Assembly (NCBI GenBank): GCA_012862575.1
Contig: BLSF01000084.1
Coordinates: 62,001-126,000, forward strand
Direction: 5' to 3'
Origin: Parietichytrium sp. I65-24A
Taxonomy: Eukaryota > Sar > Bigyra > Thraustochytrida > Thraustochytriidae
Length of the DNA: 64,000 nt
The position numbers and the translations under genes are program-made. The notes beneath the pieces are model-generated. The model made no database searches and had not been told where the DNA came from. It saw only the letters and a program-made list of their open reading frames with translations. Shown one piece after another: positions 43,401 to 53,131 of the stretch; position 1 is the stretch's first letter, and each line of letters begins with the position of its first letter.

Positions 43401-46400
43401 GAGAATAGATTGATGACTTGGTGACCGCCGTTGCCGCCCAGTGGTCGAATCGGGGAATGCTGCAGTTTCGCTGATAGCAATCCCCGAATCGTTGGATATA
43501 GTCTTGAGCGCTGGAGAGAGGTGATTGAACGGAGAGGCTTCGGACCCTTCTGCACGATCAAGCTCCTCTGCGGGTTTGTTAAAAAAATTCGCCCCGAAAG
43601 CTCTCGCCATAGAGAGCTCGCGATAAAGATTGAGCTTTGTTCCACCTAGTCGAAGCGGGTCCATCAGCGGATCGGCTCCATTCTTTGACAGAGCCTGCTC
43701 AGCTGGAGCAGAGTTCTCCCGCATTCTAGCGGAGGCTGCCCTATGGTCCGTGCCGTTGGGGTTTGGTCGCGTCCTTGCCCGACCGCGCGTTCTTGCGCTC
43801 TCGCTCATGTCGAGTCTCCAAAATTGGTTTTCCAGGTCTTTTCCCTCCCCCCACGTCCCTCTTTCATGCGTGACTTGCTTCAAAACTGCATTCCACTTCA
43901 TCTCGGCAATTCTTCCTGCAAGAATTCGGAACCTTGCGATTTCGAGTCTCTCTCTTGCCTCGTTGGCAGACCATGCCGCGAAAACGTCCGTCAAACGACC
44001 AATCCAAAAGTTGGACACCTCCTCCTCCGGATCCTGGCCCTGGTCGAAGGGATTGTCTTGCGTAAAGTAAGATCCCATTGACGACGCAGATAGCGACGAC
44101 TGGGCGGAGACGTTTCGCCCCATCCCAAGAAAACCGTTGAGCGGAGTCTTGGTTCTTGTTTCCGTAGGCGGGGAGCTGAACCAAGGCGACGTTGGCGACG
44201 ATAACGATCCGATTGATCCTGGAGTGTCAGAAGCATTTGCGCTTGTAGAGCTCGTATTGACAAGGCGGTTGTACATCGACGTGATTCTGTCTCGATGCGC
44301 ACTTAATAGCGAACTCGAGGAAACGAATTCCAAGCATTCTTCCAAGCGAATCTTGCACGCTGGGTACGATTTCGACATGTCCAGCTTGTAAATAAGATGC
44401 GAAGCTTGTGCCTCTAAAATCACAGAAGCCGCGTTCCATGGCATAAAGTCGGCCCCAGATATAGATTTTTTGTCCATGACGGAAAAACAATCGACCAGCC
44501 ATTGTAACAGGATGCTGCAAAGCGTCTTTGTCAGCGCCTGCCTTAGACGGCATGTTCGGCACTTGCAAGAGTGTAGGGAGGCATGATCGCCGGGAATCTT
44601 CAATGCGTGAAACGGGCAGGCCTGCAGATTGTGAAGGAGACCTAAGAATGCCACGTAGCTCTTGAACCACGGCTCGCTGGCGAGCGGTTGTGCAGTTGCG
44701 CTCTCGCATCCCAAGCAAGTATCTGAGCAAGAGGCACAAGACTTGTTGGTGGAGGGTTTTCCAGGCTTCCAATGGTCGGAACCTCCGGTAGGGGCGTAGA
44801 GCTCGTCTAACAGCTTCCCATAGTCCAGGACTTGGACCTCGCCCTCTAAATATCGCTCCACGTCGGTTTCTGCGCCCCTCTTCCGCTCCAATTCACTTTC
44901 TCCCTCCCCAAGAGTTTTAGTGGATAATTGTTCGCCAATGCACAACGTTCCATGTTTGCGCAATAGCTGCGCAACAAGAACGGCCATTTCGTGGCCAACT
45001 GTCAGCAAGTGGGTCTCCCTGAGATTTTCCAGGGCCAAAGCAGCGGCACGCACGGTTCTTGTTAGGAGGACAGGACCTAGCCAGACTGGAAATTTATCTT
45101 GAAGTTGCAGCCAATCTAGAGTTCGGTCGATTGATGTGTACACACGGTATGAGTTCCTTCGATCCGGTCGTTTGGCTGTGTCGAGTGCGTATCGGAAGAG
45201 ATCAAACCCAAACAAGGCATCCGCAAGTTCAAAATAAATATCCATGCACTCGCACGAACAACCTTTGCAACAAGACGAGAAGAGGGCGTCCTGCCAGCCG
45301 GCGACCTTCAACACTGCCTGACAATTCGATCGAGGGTGGGAAAGAAGAGTTTTGTGCAGAGACTGCAAAATATCGCGCTTTATTTTGGAGCAACCTGAAG
45401 CCCTCACGGGGCCGTACAGAAGCGCAAGAATGGCATCTGGGTTGAAGAGCAGCGTGATACCCGTATGGGGTTTTGTCACGGCGGCAGACCTCAAACACAG
45501 CCTGAGCAGATCTTCAACATGCGACGGCGACCACTCAATCTCTTTCATGGAGTAGAAAAGCGAAACACCGACAAAATGCCAAAAGTTCCGGCTATTGGAG
45601 GGAATGAGTCTTGCCTTCGAGGCCACTTCGAGGGTCTGAATACACTGCAGCACAGTTCCCACGTTTTTGGAAGCCAAGAATGCAATCAGGGTGTCAGTAA
45701 GTTTAACTTGCCTTGAAGCCGCCGTAGATACAGACTTCGTTTCGTCTGCGAAGTTGGTGATGTTGTCGAGAGCAATACTGCTCTGAAACACGGAGCTGGC
45801 TGCCTCCAAAAGAGCGGGGGGCTCAGCCTCCTGCGAAGCAATCTCAAATGCATCTGCCGTAACGAAGTTGAAGCACCGCGCAAACCCGGCGGGATCGGCC
45901 TGGGCGACCTCAGATGCGATGGCGAGAACGGCCTCCGCCAAGTTTTCGTCGTCGATGTCACAATTGAACACGAGCGCGCGCAGCGATGATAGCTCATCTT
46001 CGTCAAGTTTCTGTTGCTTTGCCAGCGCTAGCATCCCTCGCAACATCACCAAGAGTTGGCGCTGCGCTTCGACAGAAATCGTTGACCCAAAGTGACGATC
46101 AGAGCAATCCGCTCTTGCCCACGCTTTTCGTACAGCGCCTCTTGGAGAGAGTCCCGCACTTTTATACCCAGACGGACTGAACTTGGGGGTGTCAATTAGC
46201 ATGCCAAAGTCACTTGCGTCGTCCTGCAGCACAGATTCGCCATCCGCAAATGAGCACTCCCCGTCGTGGTCATCTGCCTGTTGAGCGCAGGAGGACGAGA
46301 ACTCGACAAAAGCGTCCATGTCAGGCTCTTCCAGCATCCCTTCGCGGGGCCGTTCACGGGCGTCATAGGGTTCCTCGCCGACCTGATCACTAAGATATGG

Positions 46401-49400
46401 AGAAGCGATGGCATCCATTTCCTCGTCGCGGGAAAACAGCTCATTCACAAGGATTGGAACTCCAACGACTCGTCTTGCACGCACCGCTTGGATGCATAGT
46501 AAGAACGCGAGGGCGACTGCTTCTTTCTCTAGGGCGTCGTGGTCTGTTTTAGAGACTGAATGTGCCCAAACCCTCAAGTTAAGGAGGATTTCACGAATCG
46601 CCTGCTGAAAGAGTAAACCGTCAGGCTCTAGTTTTTGAACCAGGTAAAACGCACCCAAGAGGGTGTTTTGGTTTATGCATTGTGCCGACAAACGCGTCAG
46701 CAGATATGCAATAATAGATATTCCGTCCCGGATGATACGACGAGAACGATGGAGTGCCTGCCCGGTGCTCAGAAGTTTTCCAAGCAAATACAAAGCACAC
46801 CCTGCAAGATCCCCGCCACATTCCAGCGCCAAGAGAGGTATGACGGCATTCATCCCGCCAACAGCAAGAATTGACTTTCGCGCGCCTCTCCGCCAACAGC
46901 CGCGAGTGCCTTGGCCGGTGTACGAGAGCGCGATAAAGCGGTTCGCCTTAAATGTCTTTTTTGGGGCTGGACTTATGTCCAAGAATATGCCAGCTGTGCC
47001 GTTCACTGCATTCTCGTCAAGCCGCAGAGCGAGGTTGGAATCGACCGACTTGCGTTCGTATCCGTGGTAGACTTCTTTAATGTGTTTTGGCTCAAGGGCG
47101 TCATGCCAAAACTTAATTTGACGCATGCATGCGCGCAGCTGCCGGGACCCGTGCGCATCAGTTCCGATCGTCCAGGAGCCAATAATTGAGTGTCTTTTGC
47201 GCTGAAAGGCAAAATCAAGAGAGAACTTCTCGAGACATTGACCATTTACGTATACTGCAGCAGAGTCCGAGCCACCCGCGTGCAGGAATGCTGAGCTTCT
47301 TTGCCTGCGAAGGACGATGGCCAAATGAACCCACGTTCCGAGTGGTGCTTTCGCAGCAGTCTGGCGAGTTGTAATTCGCTTGTCAATACGGCTACAAATG
47401 GACAACGAACCAGAGGGATGCACAAACACTGAAATGCCATAAGTTTTGGGCTCGTTCAAGATTTCGAACAGGGTTTGCAATTGGTCGGATCTCCCCGCCT
47501 CTTTCCCGGCAGACCGCTTGGCAGGAAACAATTTTACCCATGCAGCAAAGCTCAGTGCGTCCTGAGACGGCCATGCCACATTTTGTCCCGCAAAGGGGGT
47601 GCATTTCTCAATCTGGAGTGAGCTTGCTTCAGTTGCGCACGATTCGATGCATACATTGAGACCCGCCTCCTTGCCGTCGAAATATATGTAGCACTTTTCT
47701 TCATCCATGACTGAGTTGACGCATTTCACGAGCATCGCGCAAAGATTCGGCCGCTGCCTAGAAGACAGGTACCACACTTTTCTGAAAATGGCTTTGAGCT
47801 GGCGAACGGAGGTCTGGCACTGGCCAAGAGCAACAATAATCTGGCAACACAATTTCCTCCCCGTGGAATCGAATGTTTCCAAATTCTCCAGGACCTGTAA
47901 GAACAACGACTGCTGTGTTTGACAAAAAGCAGTAGCGTTTATACGGGACTCCTCCTGTGAAATCAAGTTGTACTCTGAAAGTGGATCCTCCTTGTCAGGA
48001 GCCGAGGCGCCATTCGACGGAAACAGATCGGTGGACTCGGTCAGTTCAAGGTCCTGAAAGCAGAAGTGGCTGTGGAGATCCGAGAGGCTCCTTTGCAAGG
48101 ATAAATCGGATGCATCGGGTGTGCTGTTTACAACGTTTGTGATAGCAACCTGATCCGGAAAGCTCGGTTTGATCAACCATGTAATTACCGCAAGAGCAGC
48201 GTTAATTACCGCCTTGTGCCGTAGTCTTGATGCTGAACTCTGCACAATTCTACTGAAAAAGACCAAAACAGCGTCTAAAGCATCCGGGTTGGGCACCACT
48301 CTAGACTGAAACGCCAATGGTTCTGTTGCGCAAATGTCTGTTGCCAAAAAGCGCGACACGCCACCTGCAGATTCGGAGAATTGAAACGTCTTTTTGCCAT
48401 CAAAGAGCATGCCGAAGAGAACATTAAAGCAAGCTGGGACCTGGTCGTCTCTCACCGCGCACGCTGCCAAAAGAGACCCAAATTCACAATACTGCTGCTC
48501 ACGCCGTGCGAACAATTTTATTTTCTCGCTTTTGGAGAAAATATGCACCATGGCGGAGAGAACCGCGAGAGCAGTCTCGCACCGTTGAAAGCGCTGGGTG
48601 TAAGCATCCACAAAGTGTAGCATCTCAGCACACAATTCCACCTCTGTCCAAAGGTATTCTAAAGTCGGCTGGTGTTCAATGGCCGCGATTACCCTAATGA
48701 AAACCGAGCAGCTAGGGCTCATTTCGTCTACCGAATGAAAATTGTTCGAATCTGAGATTTCAACGTTGACCTCTCCAATCTGGGCATCGCCGCACTCGCT
48801 TTCGCCGCGAAGCCTATCGACCGAGGCTTCGCTTTGCGTTCCATACAGATTGCCAAGAGTGCTTCGCACATGGCTAAAGTAGAAGTTCACAAAGTCTCTC
48901 CGGCTGCCAACACGAAACAACAGACGAGACAGAATCGAAACACAGGCTTCCTTGGTCCGAGGGGAGTTCAGGTAAGCGACTTTACAAATCGCAGCAACAA
49001 AGCCCTCGTAGTGTTGCTGATCAAAGCTAACTTTGGAGACGTTCTTCAGACATCCATCAAGCGCGATCAGCGTGCAGCACAATTTGCTCCACTGGTCTTC
49101 ACCGCACTTTGCGAGGATCGCACCAAGCGATCCCCACTGGGCAGAGAGTACGGTAAGAGGCGGGGATTCCATTAAAGCTTTGCAAGTGAGCGCAACAAGG
49201 TGAGCTGGGTAGCGCTCTTGGTTTTGTATTATGTGGAGAAAGAAGAGCAAGCGGGTCTCACCTTTCAAAAGGCTTATCATTTGCTGTTGTGGCCTCACGG
49301 GGCGAATGGTCAGAAGAAAGTCCACATTGATAGCGAAGACGTGGTCTAAATTTTGCTCTAGTCCGACGAGGAGAGCCACTGTGGCATGCTTGGCAGCCAG

Positions 49401-50849
49401 CGATCCAGCTCCTAACGAGGCGACGATTGCCTTTGCTGCGGAGCATTGAACCTCCGAAGAGCAGCCTTTAAGAAAGAGTTCCAATACATCAAACATGTAT
49501 TGTGATTCACCCAATGGCCCTCGATGTTTTGCGCCGCCTCTCTGGTCCAGTGCGATTACCGAGTTGGCTCCTACACATACAGCCGGCAGATCGATGGCGA
49601 CTATTGTTGTTTCATCGGAGCCATTATCATCGCTGGCGCTCTCTCCTGCTTGCTCCGAACGAATCCGGGTGCCCTTCCTGGGTGACCCATCACTGCTGCT
49701 TTCCACTACTGCCGAAGTAGTTCCCTCTCTTGCTTCTGATCCTAGAAGACGGACGAGGGAATTGATTAGGTCCTTGGCCACCGATTCGTTGTACGCGATT
49801 GAGACCCCGGTCGGGCCACACAGAGAAAAAAGTGCAACGGAATGGTAAAAGATTTCAACAGTTGGAGCGTGCTGCGCGATCCTGAGCAATATGGCAATAC
49901 CGTTGCTTTCTAGAGCAAACTGGCGCAAAAGCTGTGCGCTGTCGTGAAATTCGTGCAAATGATGCAAGGTTCTGCCCAAAATATCTAATAGTGCATCAAA
50001 CGCCTTCAGCATGTCTTGTCCATTACTGTAATTTTCCGCGTTGTCTCCGTGTTCGGCGAATATGCCCAGATAGCGAGCGACTGAGCCTATACACAAAAGG
50101 AGTGTCGGAAGAAACCGATTTGTCAAAATTTGGTAGTGGCCCATGGTTTTAGAGAACTTTGCGTGCGGAGTGTCAGAGATCCGAACAGCTTGGAGCCATT
50201 CACTCGGAAAACATGTCGAGGCACACGCATTTGAGGCAGCTATGAGTACATCTGCTATTTCCTTTTCAGAAACCACGACTGTCCCACCATCCGCTGAGGA
50301 ACAGTCTCCTTCAGAACCTTCCTCCTGCTCCGCCTGAATGGTACTTGTGTTATCTCGAAGGGTCGTTTCCTCACGGGAAACCTTTGCCGAGGCCCAGCGT
50401 AGCTCTGTTTCCACTGCTGCAAGGACAGCTGCGTACATTTGCTGAGGACAACCCAAAGTTAACCCAGCTTCACCAAGCGTGAAAAGCACAACCGCAGCCT
50501 CCCTAGCACTCTCTGCCTCTATGGTCATTTCTGCCAGCCGACCTAGCACCATTCCGACGCCAACGCTGCCAACATTCGCCAACTCTAGCGAGCTTGATGT
50601 GGACGTGGCGTTCTCCGGATATGATGAGGAATGGCTTGTGGCGCTGTGGGATGAAGGTGACGATCTCGATGTCGTGAATGCTGGGAAACCTAGCGCAACT
50701 CTACCTACAAGCTGTGTACATGCCGCATCTGCCATTGCCCTTGCTTTCAATTCAGCCACCGAAAGCGATGCCGAGGAACTAGGAGGAGCGGTAGAACTTC
50801 CTCTGCGCGTCGCATCAGCAGAGTCTGGCGCGCTTCGGGAATTGCCCAT
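40428..50849 (-). CDS. BEACH-domain protein (LRBA/neurobeachin/LvsA class)
   Basis: A 3,473-residue intronless protein starting at ATG 50849; an upstream in-frame TTG is rejected. M-G-N-S-R-S fits the N-myristoylation pattern (Gly2, Ser6). A long armadillo/HEAT-like helical region fills most of the first 1,050 residues. A concanavalin-like lectin domain (about 1090-1250; F-A-A-W-V-K-L-F...G-T-W-V-H-L-A) follows, as in large BEACH proteins. Then comes a helical region to about 2450, a PH-like domain (about 2505-2610), BEACH (about 2633-2910; Y-L-M-I-L-N-D-F-A-G-R-S-Y-N-D, F-H-F-G-S-F-Y-S-S) and C-terminal WD40 repeats (about 3200-3470; G-S-V-D-C-C-V-C-V-W). Family members act in vesicle traffic, lysosome and contractile-vacuole function. 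BEACH here reads N-D-F-A-G-R-S in place of the common N-x-x-A-G-R-S/T, which is fully compatible. Confidence 0.95.
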   Translation of the reverse strand: MGNSRSAPDSADATRRGSSTAPPSSSASLSVAELKARAMADAACTQLVGRVALGFPAFTTSRSSPSSHSATSHSSSYPENATSTSSSLELANVGSVGVGMVLGRLAEMTIEAESAREAAVVLFTLGEAGLTLGCPQQMYAAVLAAVETELRWASAKVSREETTLRDNTSTIQAEQEEGSEGDCSSADGGTVVVSEKEIADVLIAASNACASTCFPSEWLQAVRISDTPHAKFSKTMGHYQILTNRFLPTLLLCIGSVARYLGIFAEHGDNAENYSNGQDMLKAFDALLDILGRTLHHLHEFHDSAQLLRQFALESNGIAILLRIAQHAPTVEIFYHSVALFSLCGPTGVSIAYNESVAKDLINSLVRLLGSEAREGTTSAVVESSSDGSPRKGTRIRSEQAGESASDDNGSDETTIVAIDLPAVCVGANSVIALDQRGGAKHRGPLGESQYMFDVLELFLKGCSSEVQCSAAKAIVASLGAGSLAAKHATVALLVGLEQNLDHVFAINVDFLLTIRPVRPQQQMISLLKGETRLLFFLHIIQNQERYPAHLVALTCKALMESPPLTVLSAQWGSLGAILAKCGEDQWSKLCCTLIALDGCLKNVSKVSFDQQHYEGFVAAICKVAYLNSPRTKEACVSILSRLLFRVGSRRDFVNFYFSHVRSTLGNLYGTQSEASVDRLRGESECGDAQIGEVNVEISDSNNFHSVDEMSPSCSVFIRVIAAIEHQPTLEYLWTEVELCAEMLHFVDAYTQRFQRCETALAVLSAMVHIFSKSEKIKLFARREQQYCEFGSLLAACAVRDDQVPACFNVLFGMLFDGKKTFQFSESAGGVSRFLATDICATEPLAFQSRVVPNPDALDAVLVFFSRIVQSSASRLRHKAVINAALAVITWLIKPSFPDQVAITNVVNSTPDASDLSLQRSLSDLHSHFCFQDLELTESTDLFPSNGASAPDKEDPLSEYNLISQEESRINATAFCQTQQSLFLQVLENLETFDSTGRKLCCQIIVALGQCQTSVRQLKAIFRKVWYLSSRQRPNLCAMLVKCVNSVMDEEKCYIYFDGKEAGLNVCIESCATEASSLQIEKCTPFAGQNVAWPSQDALSFAAWVKLFPAKRSAGKEAGRSDQLQTLFEILNEPKTYGISVFVHPSGSLSICSRIDKRITTRQTAAKAPLGTWVHLAIVLRRQRSSAFLHAGGSDSAAVYVNGQCLEKFSLDFAFQRKRHSIIGSWTIGTDAHGSRQLRACMRQIKFWHDALEPKHIKEVYHGYERKSVDSNLALRLDENAVNGTAGIFLDISPAPKKTFKANRFIALSYTGQGTRGCWRRGARKSILAVGGMNAVIPLLALECGGDLAGCALYLLGKLLSTGQALHRSRRIIRDGISIIAYLLTRLSAQCINQNTLLGAFYLVQKLEPDGLLFQQAIREILLNLRVWAHSVSKTDHDALEKEAVALAFLLCIQAVRARRVVGVPILVNELFSRDEEMDAIASPYLSDQVGEEPYDARERPREGMLEEPDMDAFVEFSSSCAQQADDHDGECSFADGESVLQDDASDFGMLIDTPKFSPSGYKSAGLSPRGAVRKAWARADCSDRHFGSTISVEAQRQLLVMLRGMLALAKQQKLDEDELSSLRALVFNCDIDDENLAEAVLAIASEVAQADPAGFARCFNFVTADAFEIASQEAEPPALLEAASSVFQSSIALDNITNFADETKSVSTAASRQVKLTDTLIAFLASKNVGTVLQCIQTLEVASKARLIPSNSRNFWHFVGVSLFYSMKEIEWSPSHVEDLLRLCLRSAAVTKPHTGITLLFNPDAILALLYGPVRASGCSKIKRDILQSLHKTLLSHPRSNCQAVLKVAGWQDALFSSCCKGCSCECMDIYFELADALFGFDLFRYALDTAKRPDRRNSYRVYTSIDRTLDWLQLQDKFPVWLGPVLLTRTVRAAALALENLRETHLLTVGHEMAVLVAQLLRKHGTLCIGEQLSTKTLGEGESELERKRGAETDVERYLEGEVQVLDYGKLLDELYAPTGGSDHWKPGKPSTNKSCASCSDTCLGCESATAQPLASEPWFKSYVAFLGLLHNLQACPFHALKIPGDHASLHSCKCRTCRLRQALTKTLCSILLQWLVDCFSVMDKKSISGADFMPWNAASVILEAQASHLIYKLDMSKSYPACKIRLEECLEFVSSSSLLSAHRDRITSMYNRLVNTSSTSANASDTPGSIGSLSSPTSPWFSSPPTETRTKTPLNGFLGMGRNVSAQSSLSASSMGSYFTQDNPFDQGQDPEEEVSNFWIGRLTDVFAAWSANEARERLEIARFRILAGRIAEMKWNAVLKQVTHERGTWGEGKDLENQFWRLDMSESARTRGRARTRPNPNGTDHRAASARMRENSAPAEQALSKNGADPLMDPLRLGGTKLNLYRELSMARAFGANFFNKPAEELDRAEGSEASPFNHLSPALKTISNDSGIAISETAAFPDSTTGRQRRSPSHQSILVRQQVDALAQQQKQLELTKSPDSLFSETATLVLPVETVEGKLEITKTHVKFLRLQSEARGDGTFGIGKRWVFSIIRRVQRRRYKMKWQAIELFTGSSERKSYFFNFESAAKCDLVLKLIGKAIKQEDALWTPEERARKSGALEAWVQGDISNFEYLMILNDFAGRSYNDMAQYPVMPWTIKDFTSEVLRLDDAAVYRDLRFPIGAQSLAKQNELLERYSETQKTHTSALGGTASSGGLGKSLFRWPFPTAHSKSRELEEAHGDEHVLMGPPWHFGSFYSSKAIVLWYLLRLEPFTSLHIDLHGKKFDLADRQFHSVEGALKFAMDISPRELVPEFYCNSEFLRNSAGFDLGVKQDGTSVGDVILPPWAGGSPERFVYFHRCALESDFVSENLHHWIDLTFGYKQRGQEAEEAMNVYFHLMYEGAVNMEYLKEVRPDLHNTVVRMIEEYGQCPPMMFSKPHPQRSEQARRRWKSVFSPLDVVKSSIPRFLRTPEASVQYVTLDTHQSRSGGMLWMSPELSLKVAPGTASAGVEQAGLSAKFLAIDVDRQIRMVHVQWAAGQGRLFGQVDKLGELGAPFLFSSGIGPHMFAYRIDQGKDLQFPQNSPALLDCSSLLHPEQALESPADPRNLVSLYCTGFWDASFRSIHLDIDTKALSSDLDLSVAAVASSPLASPKSGLESSPLGSPTSGSTSSSASSFKDASFKVKRRSNSWLGAKRYFEDGVYKEHSDTTTCVAVTEDGLRVLTGSVDCCVCVWRVHPVYKPGKPHGKTGGILHTTRNSTDAGFAHAGDKAQKSGGAPGVSSKTFSHQLVPELVLLGHDDVVTAVAVCSSLDLVFSASLDGTCIVHTLDTGTYLRSISMGSRPQTSFHGSFSSNLSSGWMWVGIATCKMAALQVWHESEQTLSSYSINGRLIESRRCTSPMYVFAYSHDCEILVCASKHRVVHAFNSVDLTPLCQTPQLGADITAISRSSDQYSFLISLVDGSFVHFKVL

Positions 50850-51048
50850 CTTGCAGAGTTTCAAAGAGAACAAAGCATCCCACGATCACCGGCCTCCAGG
50901 CGCGTCACCCTCAAAACGTCAAGTCTGGGGCCGGCTGTTACAGCGCAACGCCGCTGCTGCGCGAATCTCGTTCGTGACTGGGACTTTTTGCCCGCGACAA
51001 GGAACCGAAGCTCACGACTTTCCAAACTACAACCACAACCACAACCAC
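50850..51048. promoter_or_regulatory. Proximal upstream region of the BEACH gene
   Basis: About 200 bp between the BEACH start codon and the 124-bp tandem duplication. It ends in an ACCACA run (about 51030-51053). Promoter function is inferred from position only. Confidence 0.4.
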
Positions 51049-51285
51049 AACCACACCAGCGAATTCGTTTCGGCGCAAAAGCAATGGCAGTCAAAGACGC
51101 AATTTCAAAGACCGTCAAGACCTGCGCCGCTCCAGAATTTGATCCAGTATGCAACAGAATCCCTTTCCCCGCAACCACACCAGCGAATTCGTTTCGGCGC
51201 AAAAGCAATGGCAGTCAAAGACGCAATTTCAAAGACCGTCAAGACCTGCGCCGCTCCAGAATTTGATCCAGTATGCAACAGAATC
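51049..51285. repeat. 124-bp tandem duplication upstream of BEACH gene
   Basis: AACCACACCAGCGAATTCG starts at about 51049 and again at about 51173, and the copies match through GCAACAGAATC at 51161 and 51285. The repeated 113 bp are virtually identical, so the duplication is recent or homogenised. It sits 200 bp upstream of the BEACH start codon on the opposite strand. Confidence 0.93.
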
Positions 51286-51728
51286 TTTTTCCCGCAAATC
51301 TTCTCTCGACTCTTCAAGTGCCTGGTCAAGTTATGGTTTTGACGTTCACAGATGTTCACAGCCGATCGACCCTCTCTTTCGCGAATGCTGCGTGATTCTT
51401 CGCGTTCAACTTCGTAGTAATGTAAGACCTGCACTTTGCCACGCCGCGCACACGAAATTCACATCGAAATTCTCCCCTGCCTTCCGCGCCAAGTGAACGT
51501 GTCCCGTATTTCCCCAAATCAACCGACCCCGGCGGAAATTCTCCCGAGAAATTTTGGTCTGCTCCTCGCCGCTAGCGGCCGGGCTGGACGAAAAGGTAAC
51601 AGTGACTTGAATTAACAGCGCGGCGCCGGTGAAATACTTTTGTTGCGCGAGGACACTTCGGGGAATTAGATTTGGCCGCGCGTCCTCTCCCGGTTTGCTG
51701 TTTTGGATTCAGAAGTGCGGCGGAACGG
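51286..51728. other. Non-coding interval
   Basis: No supported gene. It leads into the C-terminal remnant at 51729; the immediately preceding stretch (about 51655-51728) is open in the same frame and might belong to it. Confidence 0.4.
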
Positions 51729-51842
51729 ACGACTCTTGATCGAATACGGAGTTTCCTTGGACTTCAAGATGAACAAAGAGCTATGCAGAGAGCCCCTGGT
51801 CTGATTAGGAGTAGTCCACTCTCGCATAGAGCCTCTCTCTAG
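51729..51842 (+). pseudogene. C-terminal remnant of the HELFSF-linked gene family
   Basis: A 37-codon open stretch plus stop. It encodes T-T-L-D-R-I-R-S-F-L-G-L-Q-D-E-Q-R-A and aligns with T-S-L-E-K-I-R-S-V-M-E-V-Q-D at 55518-55560 and T-S-L-E-Q-I-Q-S-L-M-G-V-Q-D-E-R-R-A at 53627-53681. Frame and stop position are similar in all three. No start codon or signal peptide is attached, so this copy is a fragment or a terminal exon of an unrecognised gene. The host gene family is unknown to me. Confidence 0.4.
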
Positions 51843-51849
51843 ACCAGGG
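51794..51849. other. 9-bp inverted repeat
   Basis: CCCTGGTCT at 51794-51802 pairs with AGACCAGGG at 51841-51849 across 38 bp. It overlaps the end of the remnant described at 51729; its function is unknown. Confidence 0.3.
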
Positions 51850-52638
51850 TCCTAACGGGCGTAGCGAGCAACGAACTGTTCCTCTGAATTTCTCAAATTT
51901 TGTTTTCTTTCTATACGAGGTAAACTGCGCGCCAACGACAAACCTGCAAAAGATTGGTAATTTCTATGACTATATGAAATTAATTTGGCTCTAGCTAGCT
52001 TCCTTCCACTAAGCTTATGCTTAGATGGTCTTAACACTACACGATATACACGATCTCTTCTTCACAGTCAGAACATGTCAGAACAAAAGATCCATACTCA
52101 GAATACACCTCAGTCTCAGACTGACATTTGACCCAATTTCCGGTGGACTGACCACAAGTTGAGCCTTGAATAAGGCGACTCATACAATCTCATACATCCA
52201 TGTTATCGTACGTACCAGGTACTCACACTTAGGTTAAAAGTTGTTTTCGTTGCCCACGCCCATGTTTGATGACTTCAAACTTATCGGGGATTTGAGTCTG
52301 CTCATCGCAGCTGACCTACGTACTCAGTACCGGTAGCCGTGCGACTCGGCGGAGATCTTTGTGCGAGCGTAGTACATGGCCCCCCTACTATGGCAAAGGT
52401 TACATACAGCTGCTCCCTATCGTTCGTCCCCCATGTCTCCCCTAGTACATCTATCTCTTCAGAGGCTACATCAGATTCACAGTCGGGGTTGGTCAGGTTA
52501 GACTGGTTATGCATGGTTAGGCCATTCGATCACTTCAATCATCTTCAATCTTAGTTGTCAATTGAAATCATTGTCTATGCCTATCAAGATCAACCAGGAG
52601 CATCCGCGGAGGACAGCAGAATTCAGAATTCAGATGAC
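51843..52638. other. Non-coding interval before the peptide array
   Basis: About 800 bp with no supported gene. It has CGTACTCAGTACCGGTAG at about 52318, part of the recurring GTAC palindromes. A possible minus-strand frame at 52302-52514 has no domain or signal. Confidence 0.45.
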
Positions 52639-52656
52639 GGCAGACCCCGAACTGGG
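52639..52656 (+). promoter_or_regulatory. Shared upstream element, peptide gene 1
   Basis: GGCAGACCCCGAACTGGG, 92 bp before the ATG. Near-identical 18-mers precede four other peptide genes by 65-68 bp. Confidence 0.55.
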
Positions 52657-52730
52657 AAGTGGCAAGTGGAAAGTGACTGGGACGACGAGCAAGTGGAGGG
52701 GCATTGGGGCGTTGGAACGGCATAGGCTCA

Positions 52731-52970
52731 ATGAGAGTTCTCGGACTGGTAACTGTTTGCGCAGCGATGCTGCTGCAAAGCTCCTGTGCAGAGCGAGCCC
52801 TGATCCAAGGCCAAGGCCAAGGCCAAGGCAACCTGCGCAGTTCTCTCTTGGACAAGGCGCAGTACACTATGCCTACCGGTGAATCTTTCTGGGGTAGTTC
52901 CAAGAAGCTCAAAGATGCAACCAAAAAATGGTTGGTCAAAGCGGGCCAGGGCTACACAAGCTGGGGGTGA
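52731..52970 (+). CDS. Small secreted LR-core protein 1 (79 aa)
   Basis: ATG 52731 starts a signal peptide (M-R-V-L-G-L-V-T-V-C-A-A-M-L-L-Q; cleavage probably after S-S-C-A, about residue 20). The mature part begins E-R-A-L-I-Q, has a G-Q-G-Q-G-Q expansion from a CCAAGG hexanucleotide run (52805-52828), then the family core N-L-R-S-S-L-L-D-K-A-Q (34-44). The tail differs from the paralogs (Lys-rich, K-K-L-K-D-A-T-K-K) and ends in S-W-G. The stop lies at the same alignment position as in the paralogs even though a GTGAGC donor-like sequence overlaps it, so I treat it as a true stop. Function unknown; secretion predicted. Confidence 0.8.
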   Translation: MRVLGLVTVCAAMLLQSSCAERALIQGQGQGQGNLRSSLLDKAQYTMPTGESFWGSSKKLKDATKKWLVKAGQGYTSWG

Positions 52971-53040
52971 GCACGAGCGAGGCCTGTCGCCGCCGCGGTG
53001 TACGGACATTGTGCGGAAGGAAGCACGCCAAGATAAATTA

Positions 53041-53060
53041 AAAAAGCTGGCAAAAGTAAA
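53041..53060 (+). promoter_or_regulatory. Shared 3' element, peptide gene 1
   Basis: AAAAAGCTGGCAAAAGTAAA, about 70 bp after the stop. Paralogous copies (AATAAG(C/T)TGGCAAAAGTA) follow genes 2, 4 and 5. AATAAG may act in polyadenylation. Confidence 0.45.
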
Positions 53061-53131
53061 CTATCCATTGTTCATTGATCGAAACATTTTGCTTGGCTGT
53101 CACACTTCGACAGTATGGCCTCAAGAGTGAA

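Noticed and set aside
52968-53131. Intron joining peptide gene 1 to the open segment downstream
   Set aside because: A GTGAGC donor-like site overlaps the stop, but the paralogs keep a stop (TGA or TAA) at the same position without a donor, and their downstream sequence behaves like a 3'UTR.
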